From contig CM065322.1 in the NCBI GenBank assembly GCA_033032175.1, forward strand, positions 6,510,001 through 6,574,000: 64,000 bases of DNA, read 5' to 3'. The position numbers and the translations under genes are program-made. Positions within the stretch are counted from its first letter, which is position 1; every line of letters starts with the position of its first letter. The notes under the pieces were generated by a model that searched no databases, was not told the DNA's origin, and was given only the letters and a program-made list of their open reading frames with translations. Positions 36,117-49,035 of the stretch are shown in pieces. The DNA comes from Saturnia japonica. Lineage: Eukaryota; Arthropoda; Insecta; Lepidoptera; Saturniidae.

Positions 36117-36374
36117 TTGCTTCATACATATAAATTATTGTTACTAGATTCTAACAAGATTTTTAAGCTTTTCGAATTTACTGCGCATTTCGTTACTATT
36201 ATTATAAAAGTAAAGTTTTAAGAAAAGTTTCAAGATCAACGTTTCTGAGCAAATCAGTCTTCTTTGAATAATGTATCGCAATCACCATACTACACATTGA
36301 AAAAAATCTGGCATGGTAGTTTACTTTCGAGGATATCATTTCGGGATCGAATCTGCGTATAATATTATATAAGA

Positions 36375-36835
36375 CTAACTGTGCCTGCGGCTGCGCTTGC
36401 GTGGTCTACAGAATGCCGTCGATCGGGCACACGCACAAACCGTGCTTTCCTCGCACCTGGTTGTTTTAAAGATAAAAATGCTTATTGTGGATGATTCTTA
36501 GAAGATAGACTACTTACTTTTCTGGCTTTTTTATGGATTTTTTTAATATCTACAATTATGTAGTACATTAATTTGATATAATTTTTTCTTATGGTTTACT
36601 CAGCGTAAGCCATTTAAGCGCAAGAGTTGATTCACAATGACAAGTTTTTTCTTTATTAGCGCGGAACCCTAATTCTTTTTTAAAAATAAAAGTAGCTTAA
36701 GTTACTCCTTATAACATCAGCTATCTGCCAGAGAAAGTTCCGTCAAAATCGGTCCAACCGTTTCGGAGATTACCCGGAACAAACAGACAGACAGACACAA
36801 ACATTAAAAAAATCATGTTTTGTTATAATTGCCAT
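36375..36835 (-). mobile_element. Helitron-like repeat group Z, copy 2
   Basis: Reads on the minus strand from gtctgtctgtctgtttgttc to a GC-rich end gcgcaagcgcagccgcaggc then acagTTAG, parallel to 59735-60149, which ends acagCTAG|T. Middle words shared with the other copies: gtagtacattaattt, agcgtaagccattta, ctccttataa. Confidence 0.65.
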
Positions 36836-38554
36836 ATATTGTTTATATAATAACAAACTGTTATTTAGATATTACAAATATACATTTCAATTTATTTAAT
36901 TTTATATACCTAGATGGCTTACGGGTAACAATTTATGTACTAATACGTGTATTGTCATATACTAAAGTAAAAAGAAATACTTAATTTAATTTACCAATTC
37001 TATTGGTACATATTATTATCTTCCAATAGTTTTGCTACATATTATAAGGTATTTTCTATCATCATGTTAACCTACCATATTCAGATTTTGTTGAGAATCT
37101 CTAGGCACATTGATCTCACAGTGCCGCATACAAGGCGATTCCTTACCGGACCTCTTCTGTAAACCTAAACATAGGTTAATTGTTAAATTTATTTATAAGA
37201 AAATACCAGTTGCCTGACATTATTATGTATTCATAAGTATAATTGGTTGGAATCAAAGAAAAATGCATGAAAAATCAATAATGGTGATAAATAAAGTTCA
37301 AGCGAACACTTAATCGTGAAAAGTCGTATTTATAATAATCGATTAATCGGAGTAATTAATGATTTTATGGATTTAGAATTGCACCAATCAATCAAGGTTA
37401 AATCAACCATAAAATATTGAAAGCCACAAAATTTAATTTTAATAATAATTTATTCATAGCCTAATTATTTATACGGTATGAATAAATATTTGATATCGCG
37501 ATAAGAAACGTTTAAAATCAAATTGCTCAATTTGTCAGACATAAACATAACATTTATGATATTATCGGTTATTGAACGGAATTAAACATCGATTCTCATA
37601 ACCATCAAAATTAACTGTGCTGAACAATTGGTAATTTTATGTCTGTCGTTAGCAGTTCGTTGAACGCAATATAATATTATATAAATATATTAGAAAACCA
37701 CAAACAATATATATTACAAAAAATATAAAACTATAAGAACTAGCACTTTTAAGACATGAATAACAAATTTATTCCTGTTATTTTAATCAGATTTTCGAAG
37801 TCAAAGTGTTCCCTTTTAAACCAAAGTTATTATAGCCCCCGGATAAAATTCGCCATCGTATTAAAATATTCTCGATTGTAATACCTACACCTAGTTTTAT
37901 ACTCTAAACTAAAGATACTTTGATCTATATCAAGCTCTTACCTTTAGTATAATAATGTTAAGATAGTAATGTTCTATCGCAAAACAAAAATCTAGGAAAA
38001 ATGAGTATGCAGCGGGAAGACTTAGTCATCCGAGCCTTGGATTTGGATGGAAAGAACATGCCTGCGGTTCGCAGGGCTAAACTAACTTAATAAAAATTTA
38101 TTTACATATATCGGCGTCCATGTTGCCGAGAGAAACGCTACATACATGTTAATAGTCATGGAATTGGAAGGGGAACAATCGTAGTAAAGTCAAAGTTCAG
38201 TCATTTTCAACTTCAGATTCTCAAGTCCAAAGATTTCACCAACGTGATGAGGTTGTAAAGCTCCAAATCACTTCATGTTAAATAATTCAAATATGAAAAC
38301 ATTACATGTTCAAATAGCCGCAATACGGGGATCTCTCGTTTCGTTGGCCAAACTTCCCAACAACTACAGAGTGACACGGAGAGTAAAAAAATTATAGAGT
38401 CAAATGTCAAACTTGTTTTTTCAGACCCCCGTATTGAACAGTGACTTCCATAATGAAATTAACAAAGAGGTTTATAAACTCTTATGTTTTCTTTACCGTA
38501 AAGAAGTGATATCAACGTTGTCCCTTTTTTCTTTGATAACATAATAAACGCATA
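36836..38554. other. AT-rich non-coding DNA
   Basis: Nothing recognised in 1.7 kb. Confidence 0.45.
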
Positions 38555-38785
38555 ACGCCTATATCCCCAAAGGGTTAGGCAGAGGTATAATAATGTACAT
38601 CCACAGTTCGCCAGGTATGATTTTTAGGTCCCGTGTGATTATTGCCATTGATCGGGCACAAAGCCAAGCTCTCGGCTGGTACTGAGATCTTCATAGAAAA
38701 ACTCAATATCAGTTTTTTCGACCTAAGAATCGAACATAGCAGTCACGATTAGGACCACTAAGCTTATGAGGCAGTTATTGATAGT
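38555..38785 (-). repeat. tRNA-derived SINE, family 2, second copy
   Basis: In reverse it follows 5875-6140: an A-box-like end aggaccactaagcttatgag, a B-box-like cgacctaagaatcgaac, then aaactcaatatcag, ccattgatcgggcacaaag, ccacagttcgcc and gggttaggcagagg. Confidence 0.7.
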
Positions 38786-41700
38786 CATTGATAACCCTAT
38801 ATATATACCTTCAACCCAGGCGTAAAGAGACGTTTACAGGCATGACAGAGAGGAACTTGACTTTCTATAATCAGGTGGTTAATATTATCATGTGGTTGAT
38901 CAATGGTCGCTATAATTTTTAGATTGCACCGTAATTACTGTAAAATTTTTGAATTCTTCTTTGTTTAATTTCAAGTAAATAAATAATAGTTTTGTCAGCT
39001 AGTTAATTTTTCTTGTCATGCCACTTATTGTCTAATAGTAATACTAAATTAAAAACCTTTGCAGGCGTGCACACAAACAACTTGCTAAAGTTTCATCGCT
39101 ATTTGTTGGATAGTATAAAAACGCTCGACAAATGATATGTATTTTATTTATAACGACTTATATTTATATAATACTATGTTATTGTATTCTTTCTTATTAG
39201 CTTTTAGGTACATTCAGTGAATATGCTGTATGTAAAACCAAGTAGGAAATATCGTTATAGAATAGGGTTCTAGAAGACTCGATAAACGTTTGATTTTCTA
39301 CTTTGATCGTGGGAATGGAAGTTTGCATAATAATATTTCGACTTTAGAATTTGCTTCTGAATAATGTTGCTTAGCATTTTCAATGGACTTGATCTACTTT
39401 TTTGTTATAATTCAATACAGAGCAAATATTACTCGACCTTTAATATAAATCCTTTTAATATAAATAAAATAGGTTATAAGGTTTGATATTATTAATATTC
39501 ATTTAACTTCTATCGTTTTTCACCAAATTTTCAATCAAACAAAAAACAATCTCTTGAGCTTTATTTAATATAGTAATAATAATATAGTATAGTTATAGTA
39601 CAATCCTAACTATTATTATAAATGTGAAAGTGAGTATTTTTGGTACTCAATCACACAAAACAGCTTAATAAATTTGGATGTTTGGCAAACAAATAGCTTA
39701 TAAACTCAAACAATAATAAAAAAAGATTATTCGTTCTTGTAGACATCATAAATAATATCATAAAAAACTATAATATTTTCAAGTTTACTTTTGTACTATT
39801 GTTAAATAAAATAGTATGATTTACGGCTTTAATAAAAATTACTGGTTTATATAACAGTGACACAGTTTTGTAGTGATATCACTGCATTCTTAAGGTCTAG
39901 GGCCTAGGCTATTATTAGTTTGCTGCATTTAGATGCTCGCTATCAACTATAAAGTGAACACAGTGTTCACAATATCCTTAAATACCTACAATATTTATTT
40001 ACACGATTTATTTATTAATTACTATATATTATTATTATTATATTGGCAGTTTATATAGTAAGAGATTGACAATTAGATCACGTAATAAATATATATATAT
40101 TACGAGTTATTTTACGTTCTTGTTCGTCGCTTCGCGTTAGTATTGTAAAAGAGTTATTATCTTCTTATCAAGGTTACTTGACTTTGTAACATAATTTCAT
40201 TTTTATGAAACTATTTACAAAATAAATGTATTTTAGTGATGTATTATAAGTTGTAATTTATTGATATTCACGAATAACCTATACGGTTAGTAGGTATAAG
40301 AAATCACGCTGATACACTAACACATGCTTATGGTAGTGAGTGTGTGTAGTAGAGAGAAAACCAAAACAGCTGAGTCGGAAAGAGCCGACCAGATACGATG
40401 CTGGCCGAAAGGCACGTAGCGACGTCCCATCAGAACACTTTTACTGCCGCGTTTCGTCCAAACAGCCCATTAGATAATTATTTCTTATAAAAAATAATAT
40501 TAACGGGTTGTGTAAATATGGTAAAAGTAGTTAAAAATAAGTCTTTAAAACTGGATTCCTTATTATAATATGAACCCACGTTGCAAGACGCAATGCGTAA
40601 CTCATTCGGTGAGTCAATTACAACCAGACGTATCTTTCTAAAAGCTGAAATTACTCGCGCGCGAATTATCGGCCACGCAAAACGGCCGTGTGGTATTTTC
40701 TCAACAATTTTTGCATACCTGCATGGGAACTAGCGATGTATGCATCTCTCTTATGCCTAATTAACTTGTAAGTTGTGGATGATTGGTAATGGGTATTTTG
40801 AATGATAAGTAATAATGTATAATAACATTTTTACGTATGAGAACTTATGAGGGAAAGTTTCTTTTGGTATTCAGAATAGTTTTTGTTCACCCCTGAGTTA
40901 TCCTATATTTATTAACTGAATCCAACAATATAATAATGTAAAATTACTTTTTATTTATTAAGCGGCTTGACGGATTCTAATGAAAATTGGCATAGAAGTT
41001 GTTTATGTCGTGGAACAAAACTAGAATAATTTTTAGAACTATATGAAAAACACAATTACGCCCTGCATCGCTTGTTAACTCCGGCTAGTATTATATCAAA
41101 TTGAAACAAAAGAAATTTTACTTAAATATAATTATGTAATAACTAGCGGTGTGCACACGTTCGGAATACGCAGTAACAATTTACATCCCGTAACTTTACT
41201 TTAACTCATATTATTGACAGTTTATATAGTGTATCAATTGAGAAATATCATATTATACTTCCTATGTACTAAATTTCATGAAAAATTGGGTTAAAAACTA
41301 AACTTTTTTGCGATTACTAAATATGTTTTTGACGATCCCTTAAAACCTATCATTCATGGAATGACTTATACTTCCCGTGTACAAAATCTAATCTAAATTG
41401 GTCAAGAATTAACCATTTTTTATACTATTTCTAAAAGCAATATATAAGCATAAGCATTCCGTATCAAAGTTTCATAAGAATCGGTCAAGCCGTTGTTGAG
41501 TTATATCCGGACATACAAACAGACAGACAGAAAGACATATTCGTGCTCATTATCGTTCAGTGATCCTATCGGGAAATTTGAAAAAAAAAAACTAACTGTA
41601 CATACAGAACTACAGAAATATCCAATATATATAATATCGATGAAACTTTTAATATAGGTTAACAAACAGTACGTAACTAAAAAAAAAGTAAAACAACTTT

Positions 41701-42224
41701 AAACGACCTAAATAACTATCGTACAACCTAAACTTATTTACAGTAAAATCAGTAATTATTTTACATTTATTAATATTATATGAGTTAACTGTAGAGTTGA
41801 TAGCTTTATATATTATGAAAAAGCCATGTAAACAAATTTTATCATATAGCTGACCTCATGAAAAATAATATTTTCTTTGTGCTATAATTTTTTAATGCGT
41901 TAAAATTGAACATATTATATTGAATAGGAAGTCTTGACTTTTAAAACTTTCGCATCCACGCCGTCTAATAATATATTACGCTCGTTTGTGTGGAATAATG
42001 AAATAATTATAAAATTAACTTGAAACACATCTCTTAGCGATTCGAATCGGTTATTTTATCGGATCGCGTGCCTAACGCATAGTAAGTATTATATCAATCG
42101 ATATAAAATATCAATAATTAATTCTGACCTTACACAAGTGGTGATTGTTTAAGTACTAACTGACAAACGAATGGTTTTTATTTTTCTTAACAGATTTCTC
42201 GTTTCCTATATATTATAATATTAA
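38786..42224. other. Mostly AT-rich non-coding DNA, 3.4 kb
   Basis: 40360-40720 is GC-richer (gccgaccagatacgatgctg, actcgcgcgcgaattatcgg) without an open frame or repeat match. 40930-41100 and 41360-41580 carry remnants of a short family with gcggcttgacggattctaat and catacaaacagacagacag. Confidence 0.4.
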
Positions 42225-42470
42225 TCTATACTAATATTATAAAGATGGAGAGTTTGTTTGGTTGAACGCGCTAATCTCAGGAAGTACTAGTTCGAATGGA
42301 AAAATATTTTAGTGTTAAATAGCCCATTTACTGAGGAAGGCTATAGGCTATATAACATCACGCTACGATACATAGGAGCGGAACATCAATAAAAAATGTT
42401 GCAACAACGAGGAAAATATATTCCTTTTGAGAGCTTATGTGACGCAGACGAAGTTGCGAGGATCAGCTAA
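42225..42470 (+). mobile_element. Non-autonomous Helitron, group A, complete short copy
   Basis: Starts TCTATACTAATATTATAAAG after an A and ends gaggatcagCTAA before a T, so the insertion lies between A and T with TC...CTRR termini and no duplication. Middle: gaacgcgctaatctcagga, gaggaaggctataggctat, ataacatcacgctacga. 246 bp, non-coding. Confidence 0.85.
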
Positions 42471-42481
42471 TAATTAATAAT

Positions 42482-43262
42482 AATGTGTGTTGCCAGTGAG
42501 TACATATGGTGCTGAGACGTGTTCGCTAACTATGGGCCTCATAAGAAAGCTGAAGGTCACACAAAGGGCTATGGAGAGGGCTATGCTCGGAGTTTCTCTG
42601 CGTGATCGAATCAGAAATGAGATCCCAAGAAGAATCAAAGTTACCGATATAGCCCTGAAAATAGCTACACTTAAGTGCTAGTGGGTAGTGTGTGGGAAAA
42701 TAGATGTTCGACACTGGTTGATGGAATGTGTTAGGTATGAAATAAGCAGAAGTCGTTTAATTAAGTTTAGGTTTATGTTCTTTAAATGTAAGTATTTTCC
42801 ACAGTATTAGCGGAACCGACTTCTGTTTTGGCTGGTTTGCTGTGGAATTTTAGTATATAATAGTTATAGTATAAGGGATAAAAGTATGTAGTATTTTTTA
42901 TTTATTTAGTTAATAGTTTTATTTTTACTGTAGCAATGTATGTAATTTGCTGTAAATATGCTCCAATGGGGCTGGCATACACCAACTATAAAGCCACTTA
43001 AATAAAGAGTAAAAAAAGTAGTAGTGGGTAGGATAAGTAGTTTGTAGAACGAATGGCCGATGTCGCCAAAGATTTCCCGAGTGGCGACTGCGTGCCTGAA
43101 GACGCAGTGTGGGTAGACCTGCCGCAAGGTGGCCCGGCGACCTGGTGAAAGTTGCAGGAAGCCGCTAGAATCGAGCAGCCCAGGTCTCGTCCTTGTAGCG
43201 ATCTTTGGGAGAAGCCTATATCCAGTAGGGGACATCTTTTTGCTCAAATGACGATGATGATG
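42482..43262 (+). pseudogene. RTE-type non-LTR retrotransposon, 5' truncated, interrupted
   Basis: The frame from 42482 gives CVLPVSTYGAET, QRAMERAMLGVSLRDRIRNE, and TDIALKIATLK up to 42680. The reading resumes at about 43030 with NGRCRQRFPEWRLRA, RRSVGRPAARW and DLVKVAGSR, then AAQ and RSLGEAYIQ with several stops, ending in (GAT)n. This is the C-terminal part of the RT-endonuclease protein of an RTE element; the parallel copy is 55811-56717. A 334-bp insertion sits in the middle. It starts 11 bases after the Helitron end at 42470. Confidence 0.85.
42688..43021 (+). mobile_element. Retroposed 334-bp insertion with poly-A and 9-bp target duplication, nested in RTE
   Basis: tagtgggta occurs at 42679-42687 and again at 43022-43030, exactly around the gap in the RTE reading. 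The insert ends with an AATAAA signal (about 43003) and an A-run (43012-43018). It carries no long frame. It is either a 5'-truncated LINE 3' end or a retrocopy of an mRNA 3' UTR; I cannot decide from sequence alone. Confidence 0.8.
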
Positions 43263-44497
43263 AAATTAATCAAGATTAAACCTTAAGAATGAAAGTTTGT
43301 ACTAAACAAAATACGTCTTTTGCGAAAGGTATTAATTATTTCTTGAAGGTCAATAAATACATTGATACAGCCATAAAGCTCCAGCAGTGTTTATTAAAAT
43401 AATATTCAATTGTAAAACAAGTATGTATCTAATAATAGTGAACAAATCTAGCAATAAATCTTATAGCGCGTGTGTGTTGCGGCCGTACTGTTAACATACA
43501 CCTCTATATAATTAACACTTTTAGAAAGAAAAAAATACTGGTGCCCGATAGTTTTTATGAGTTGTTGACAGAAATGCACTAATATAATAAGATTATATTT
43601 TTTCTTCATGTACAGTGTATTTTATTGATATCTGGTTAAGAAAATTCAAATATTTAGAACGTCTACCTTGTTGCCAGTATTATAATAAAAATTCAAGATT
43701 TTATTTCAAGTACCTACTTATATTTTGTTTTTAGATTTACTCTAAAATCTTATGAGCTAGTAGAGTAGACTTTTGAAGCTGAAAATTGTGTACAATAGTT
43801 TGTTGTACCTACGTTATGCGTACAATTTTAACACCATATTTTAGTACTTATCGACAAACTACACAAATGAGGTTATTAACTGAATTGGCGACACCTTTAT
43901 TTATAGTTTTATCGATTTGTTTATTATTACAGGATATATTTTTATCGAAAATTAAAATATTTTTTCTAAAAGTTAATAATAATACATCCGTGTATGTATA
44001 ATGTATTTACGTATAAATATACACAATGTTACTAATTTTAGAATGTATGGCCAATTTAATTAAATATAAATATCCAAATCTTTTAAGCTCTTCGTTCTTC
44101 ATGTACCTATAAATATAGTTATCTAGCCTTTTTCCACAGCTATACTGTTAAAATCATTAATTTACAAATATGATCACAAGTATTGGTTAACAACATGCAA
44201 GATATGGATTTTCCAACGTAATGACCGCTGCCATCTAAACTTGCACCTGCATCTCAGGTGGAAATGTTGAGATTTTGGCAATATTGTTGCCATCACTAAA
44301 CAACCGAAGTGTAAATATTGCATTTTGTATTTTCTTCTTCGTATCACCAAAAGTAATATTCTAAAAATATATTATAAAGGAAACAAATAATTCAAATGCA
44401 TCAGAAACATTTGTATAATAAAAAAAAGTATTTTATATTTTTGCTTTTTATTTGATTCGCATATATTTTACTTAAATATTACATACATAAATCATGC
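43263..44497. other. AT-rich non-coding DNA
   Basis: The frame at 43786-44001 is hydrophobic but without domain or splice signals; treated as chance. Confidence 0.45.
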
Positions 44498-44990
44498 CTA
44501 TTTCCCAACGGGGTAAGCAGAGACCACGTCCTTCCAGCTGTTACAATCCTGGCATACATCTTTTGCTTCTTCAACATTCATTAATCTTTTCATGTATGCT
44601 CGTCGGTTTAGAGTACTATTGACCTGACCTTTCTTCAGAACGTCTCCGATTTGATCGATGAATGTTCATCTAGGCCTTCCTCTTTCAAAGTTTCCTTTCA
44701 CACTCGCATTATAAATTTGGTTAGTCATTCTTCTTTCATTCATCCTCTCAACTTGCCCAAACCGTCTAAGCATCCCTTTCAAACCGTGTGACCATATTGT
44801 TAAGATATCTTCTTTCACACCACAAAGTTCTCTTATCACACTATTTCTTATCCTGTCACTCAATTTCACTCCTAACCTACACCTTAACACTCTCATTTCT
44901 ACTGCATTTATTTTACTTTCATGATTTTTCTGCTACACCCAGCTTTCACTTCCGTACATGAGTGTTGGAACCAACACACCTCTATGCACA
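44498..44990 (-). pseudogene. Non-LTR retrotransposon reverse-transcriptase C-terminus (LINE remnant)
   Basis: On the minus strand: VPTLMYGSESWV, a stop, INAVEMRVLR, GVKLSDRIRNSVIRE, GVKEDI, RRFGQVERMNERR, NASVKGNFERGRPR, then in another frame DQIGDVLKKGQVNST, NRRAYMKRLMNVEEAK and VVSAYPVGK with a stop at 44498-44500. The YGSESW and RDRIRNSVIRE wording is the region after the RT palm in RTE/CR1-like LINEs. It is a different lineage from 42482 and 55811. At least one stop and one frameshift make it dead. Confidence 0.8.
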
Positions 44991-46145
44991 GTCAATATAA
45001 TGTAGTATATTTCACTCTCATAATTAAGACAAATCTAACGACATCTCGTATGCTTATACCCATGTAGCCGTTTAGGCTACAGTGTGTGCCAAAGAAATAG
45101 ACATACACTACATACATATACGCGACGCCGCGACGCTCGGAAAACATAATCTTCCTTTTTTGCAGTCGGGTAATAAAAATAGCTTATGCCGCTGTGGAAA
45201 GGTTGGTCAGTCAGTGAAATTGAAATCGAAACTGACTGCCTAGGATGCGATGAACTTACTTGGGTATCGCCACTCGTGAAGGCTTTTTTCATGCATATCA
45301 GATTTTTTGTATTAGAAATTATAGAAAATAGAGATACATCAGTTAATTTATAATTAAAATAAAATAACACAAATATATTTTTTTAGACATGTTGAAAAAG
45401 GATAAAGTTTATGAAAATAACCGCGGCATAGGTTACAATCTTACCGGGCCAATTGAACCTTGGCCTTGACCGACTATAGAGCTCACATGTATTCATGTAA
45501 CCCAATACAACATAATGATAAGTAGCCGTAGGTGGTTTATTACAAAGCGTATCTAAATCCTTTGGGACATTTCATTTTTTATTTACCAGTTAATTTGAAA
45601 CCGGTTCAAAGTTCCCGATGAATTATATTTAATAATGATTAGATCTCAAAGGCGTATAATATAACAACTTAATACAGGAATAAAAATATTGACTTTACAA
45701 TGTTATATTTTTGTTCTATCTCTCCATCATTTTTAGACGGTGACAATTTTACATTTCACAATAGTTATGGTTTGTAAATATATAACACAAATTTAATTAT
45801 AATTAAAAATATTTAAAACCAGCAGATTGTAATATATTTTTAAAGATAATTGTAAACAATCAAATACCTAATGTTTAAATTTGGCAAAACAACCGTATAT
45901 GATTTTCTCAAATATCAGTCCTCAAGGCGAAAATTTAGTAAGCAATTGTAGTATTGAGTCGGTAGGTCTCGGGTTCGTTCGTCTCGTATAGGCCTTTCTT
46001 TTGTGCATTGGGGTAGCTAGCGAATTTTCCTTTCAGCCAGCCAGATGATCAACCACTATAAGCCAATTTTTTTTTTCAAAAGACCTAAACACTGTATATT
46101 CCTGCCTATAATTTTCCTGAATAAATAGGCTTATGCAAAAAAACT
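44991..46145. other. Non-coding DNA
   Basis: The frame at 45077-45370 (minus) shows no domain. 45935-46020 has ggtctcgggttcgttcg, vaguely B-box-like, without a partner A box. Confidence 0.4.
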
Positions 46146-46210
46146 GTCTAGCAGTTTCTGAGATTAACGAATTCAAACAAACAATCTCCTGATCTTTATA
46201 ATATTATACT
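46146..46210 (-). mobile_element. Helitron group A 5' end remnant
   Basis: In reverse: tataatattataaagatcag, gagattgtttgtttgaattc, gttaatctcag, which is the start of group A. It directly abuts the next Helitron end at 46211. Confidence 0.55.
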
Positions 46211-46265
46211 AGCTGATACCCGCAACTTTGTCTGCGGTGTTTATTGCATTAACACCACGGCAAGA
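46211..46265 (-). mobile_element. Helitron 3' end remnant
   Basis: In reverse it ends ccgcagacaaagttgcgggt then atcagCTAG, like the ends at 42470 and 48768. The rest is not recognisable. Confidence 0.5.
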
Positions 46266-48112
46266 AAAAATATCGCTGAAATGCTTATAAAAATCGTAGT
46301 TTCTAAAACTTTAATAACTTTATTCTATCCAATAGTTTTTGCTTGATGTGAGAGCAATAGCAAACCTCAATCATTTTGTTTATATAGATTCTAAAGTAGG
46401 TATATGATATACTTTTTTATATACATAATTGCAACACAAGTAAAAGCCGGTGGTAGACACTAGTGGTATGACATATAGATATCCACCTGTCGTCCTGCTC
46501 GCAACAAGTTACTGAGTAATTTCAGCCTACTTTGAAATTCAAATGAATGGTAATGTGACAGCGCCTTAGACGCTAATTGGATTACGTGCGTACGCGCATA
46601 CATTATATGTGTGCGTTTGAGTGTTAACTCGAAGATAGATTAAGCGTTAATGATACGGTGGATTATTTATAGGGAATAAACTTAGGAATCATAATTATTT
46701 TAATTTACGAAAGTGCCTGTAATAGTGCAAGTTATGCTTCTTTCGTTGTCTTCTGTCAAAGTATCCACGTCAACAGCGTAGCCAGTTGGAAAAAAATACA
46801 GAGTGGTCGGTATTTGAAACCCTGAAACACTATAAGAGGTGTCCTAAAGAACGTGCCGTTAAATTTAAAGAAAGGTAAATACTGCATTCATAGATTGGAA
46901 AAAAAACACATCGAATTTACAACATTTAGAAAAAAATGTTTATTATTCTATTACGAAAAGCCTTTGTAATCTACAATGAAAAAAAATTGAGAGTTTTACT
47001 TTTTAGATACAATAATTATCATATATTTTATTGTTGCGTTTAGTTTATTTTTTTAACTTATAAGTTCGTGTTAAAATGGTCTATATGGCCACTGTTAGTC
47101 CTATAAATGTATCTATTAAAAAGCCAGTGATAACCAATAAGACATAAAAGAGTTTTTGACTGTATAGAATGGATTTAACACAAAAACCGCTGGGATCAAT
47201 TTTTATGACATTTTGTACACATGAAATAGTATCATTTCCTTAAATACTATAATAATTGTCAATGATATTAATACATTTTAAAACATTATTTTGATTTATT
47301 CTCAACAGATTTAGAAATTTTTTTTTGATGTACGTGCGAATTATATTTTCATTTTGCAATTGATTGGTTATAAAAGTTAACAATTACATATATTTAAAAA
47401 ATCATAATACGAAAAAAATAAAATTATGAGACGAAAATAATTAGGTAAATGTTCGTTGTGTAATAAGCGCTTGCAGTGCCTCGGCTATTGATAGTTGTTC
47501 TATACATTTCGAAAATAAAAAAACATTTTATTCTATTAAGGCCCTAAGAAGGCACTTATGACTGTCAACACTACTGCCACCAGTTCGGAAAACACCCCAG
47601 TTATCGGGAAGAACCGATAAGACACGATCAAGTTTATCAACATTGTATTTGTTTTTTAAACTATATTTATTGTTTTCAGTTATTATCATTCTCGTAATAA
47701 AAAGTAAACAATAAAACGATTGTTTTATTTTTTTAAATTAAATAGTTTAAATAATTCACAAATAATTGTAATTTATAATAAATATTTTATTTAAAACTTA
47801 AACAAATAAATTCATTGATACGTCAATCGTACTCAAACGCAATCTCGGATGCATGTCATGACCTTAGAAGGAGTACCGAGTCTCACTTTCAATTGTTTTA
47901 ATAAAAAAAAACACTTACGCTTATTCGAAAGGTCACCGCGACCGGTAGTGTCGATGATTTCATCAATGTACCTTCACAAATAATTGTATCTATGGACGTA
48001 TTATATTCTAAAATTGGAACACGGAAATATTAAAAATTACTACTCTTTGAAATTATTTAAAGTCGGTTCATATCTTGATCGTATAAACTACATATTTAGG
48101 TAACCTATAATA
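46266..48112. other. AT-rich non-coding DNA
   Basis: Nothing recognised in 1.8 kb. Confidence 0.45.
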
Positions 48113-48768
48113 TCTCTATACTAATATTTTAAAGCTGAAGAGTGTGTTTGTTTGGTTGGACGCGCTAATCTCAGGAGCTATTGGTTCGAATGGAAATAAT
48201 AATTTAGTGTTGGATATCCCATTTATCTAGATAGGATATATGCTATATAACATCACGCTACGACCAATAGGAGCGGAGCATCAATGAAAAATGTTACAAA
48301 ACGGAGTAAATTTATTCCTTTTGAGAGTTGCTATTGTGTGCGCTGCTTAAATGAAATCATGTATGAGGGAATTGTTTCATTTAAAAAGTTATAAGATAGT
48401 CCGTGATATTATAAGTGTCTGTCTAACTTTTAAGTTTGACTCAATATAACTTTTTTTATTGTAAAATAACATTTGTTCTAAAATAATGCATTATTTGCGA
48501 AAGGTGTTTTTATAAACATGGTATTAATCCTTATCGAAATAAATACGTTATTCATCACAAGTATTTAATTTTGAATAAAATTACCCTTTACGTCAATTGA
48601 TTTCAACGAATATCTTAGGGAATATCACGGTTTTAAAATAACTCCGCAGTAAAATTAGAATCAGGTAGCGCGCGCGCATTTTTATTATGCGGTATGTGTG
48701 GCAGGCGGGCGGCACCCTATTATTTTGTTGAATTAAGTGACGCAGACGAAGTTGTGCGGGTCAGCTAG
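48113..48768 (+). mobile_element. Non-autonomous Helitron, group A, long copy
   Basis: Starts with TC then TCTATACTAATATTTTAAAG and ends gttgtgcgggtcagCTAG before T. The first 200 bases match 42225-42470; the inner part (gcattatttgcgaaaggtg, ttatcgaaataaatacg, tatcacggttttaaaataac, ggcaggcgggcgg) matches 55600-57353 in reverse. The 42225 copy looks like an internal deletion of this form. Confidence 0.85.
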
Positions 48769-49035
48769 TTTAATAATAAAGCCCAAAAGATGGTCTTTTT
48801 GTTTGTGTATTTTAATTCATTAATCTTATTACCAGCAGATTTAAAAAACCTTTTTGTATTTTGTAACCTATTTATCGAGAATAATTGTACATATACATTA
48901 TGCTACGACCTTTAGAAGCGGAGCAGTGACCATAAACGTCAACTAATCTGGCAATGTGTAAACAATTATTTATCATATGTATGAAACGGGAATGTACAAT
49001 CCTTTAACGCAAGTGAATCTGCGGGGTACAGCTAG
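48769..49035 (+). mobile_element. Non-autonomous Helitron, group H, directly following group A copy
   Basis: Begins aataataaagcccaaaagat with gtttgtg, then cctatttatcgagaat, gctacgacctttagaagcgg, agcagtgaccataaacgtca, and ends gcggggtacagCTAG|T. No spacer separates it from the preceding Helitron end. Confidence 0.7.

Noticed and set aside
42906..43247. 113-codon minus-strand frame
   Set aside because: Antisense shadow of the RTE 3' end and the nested insertion.
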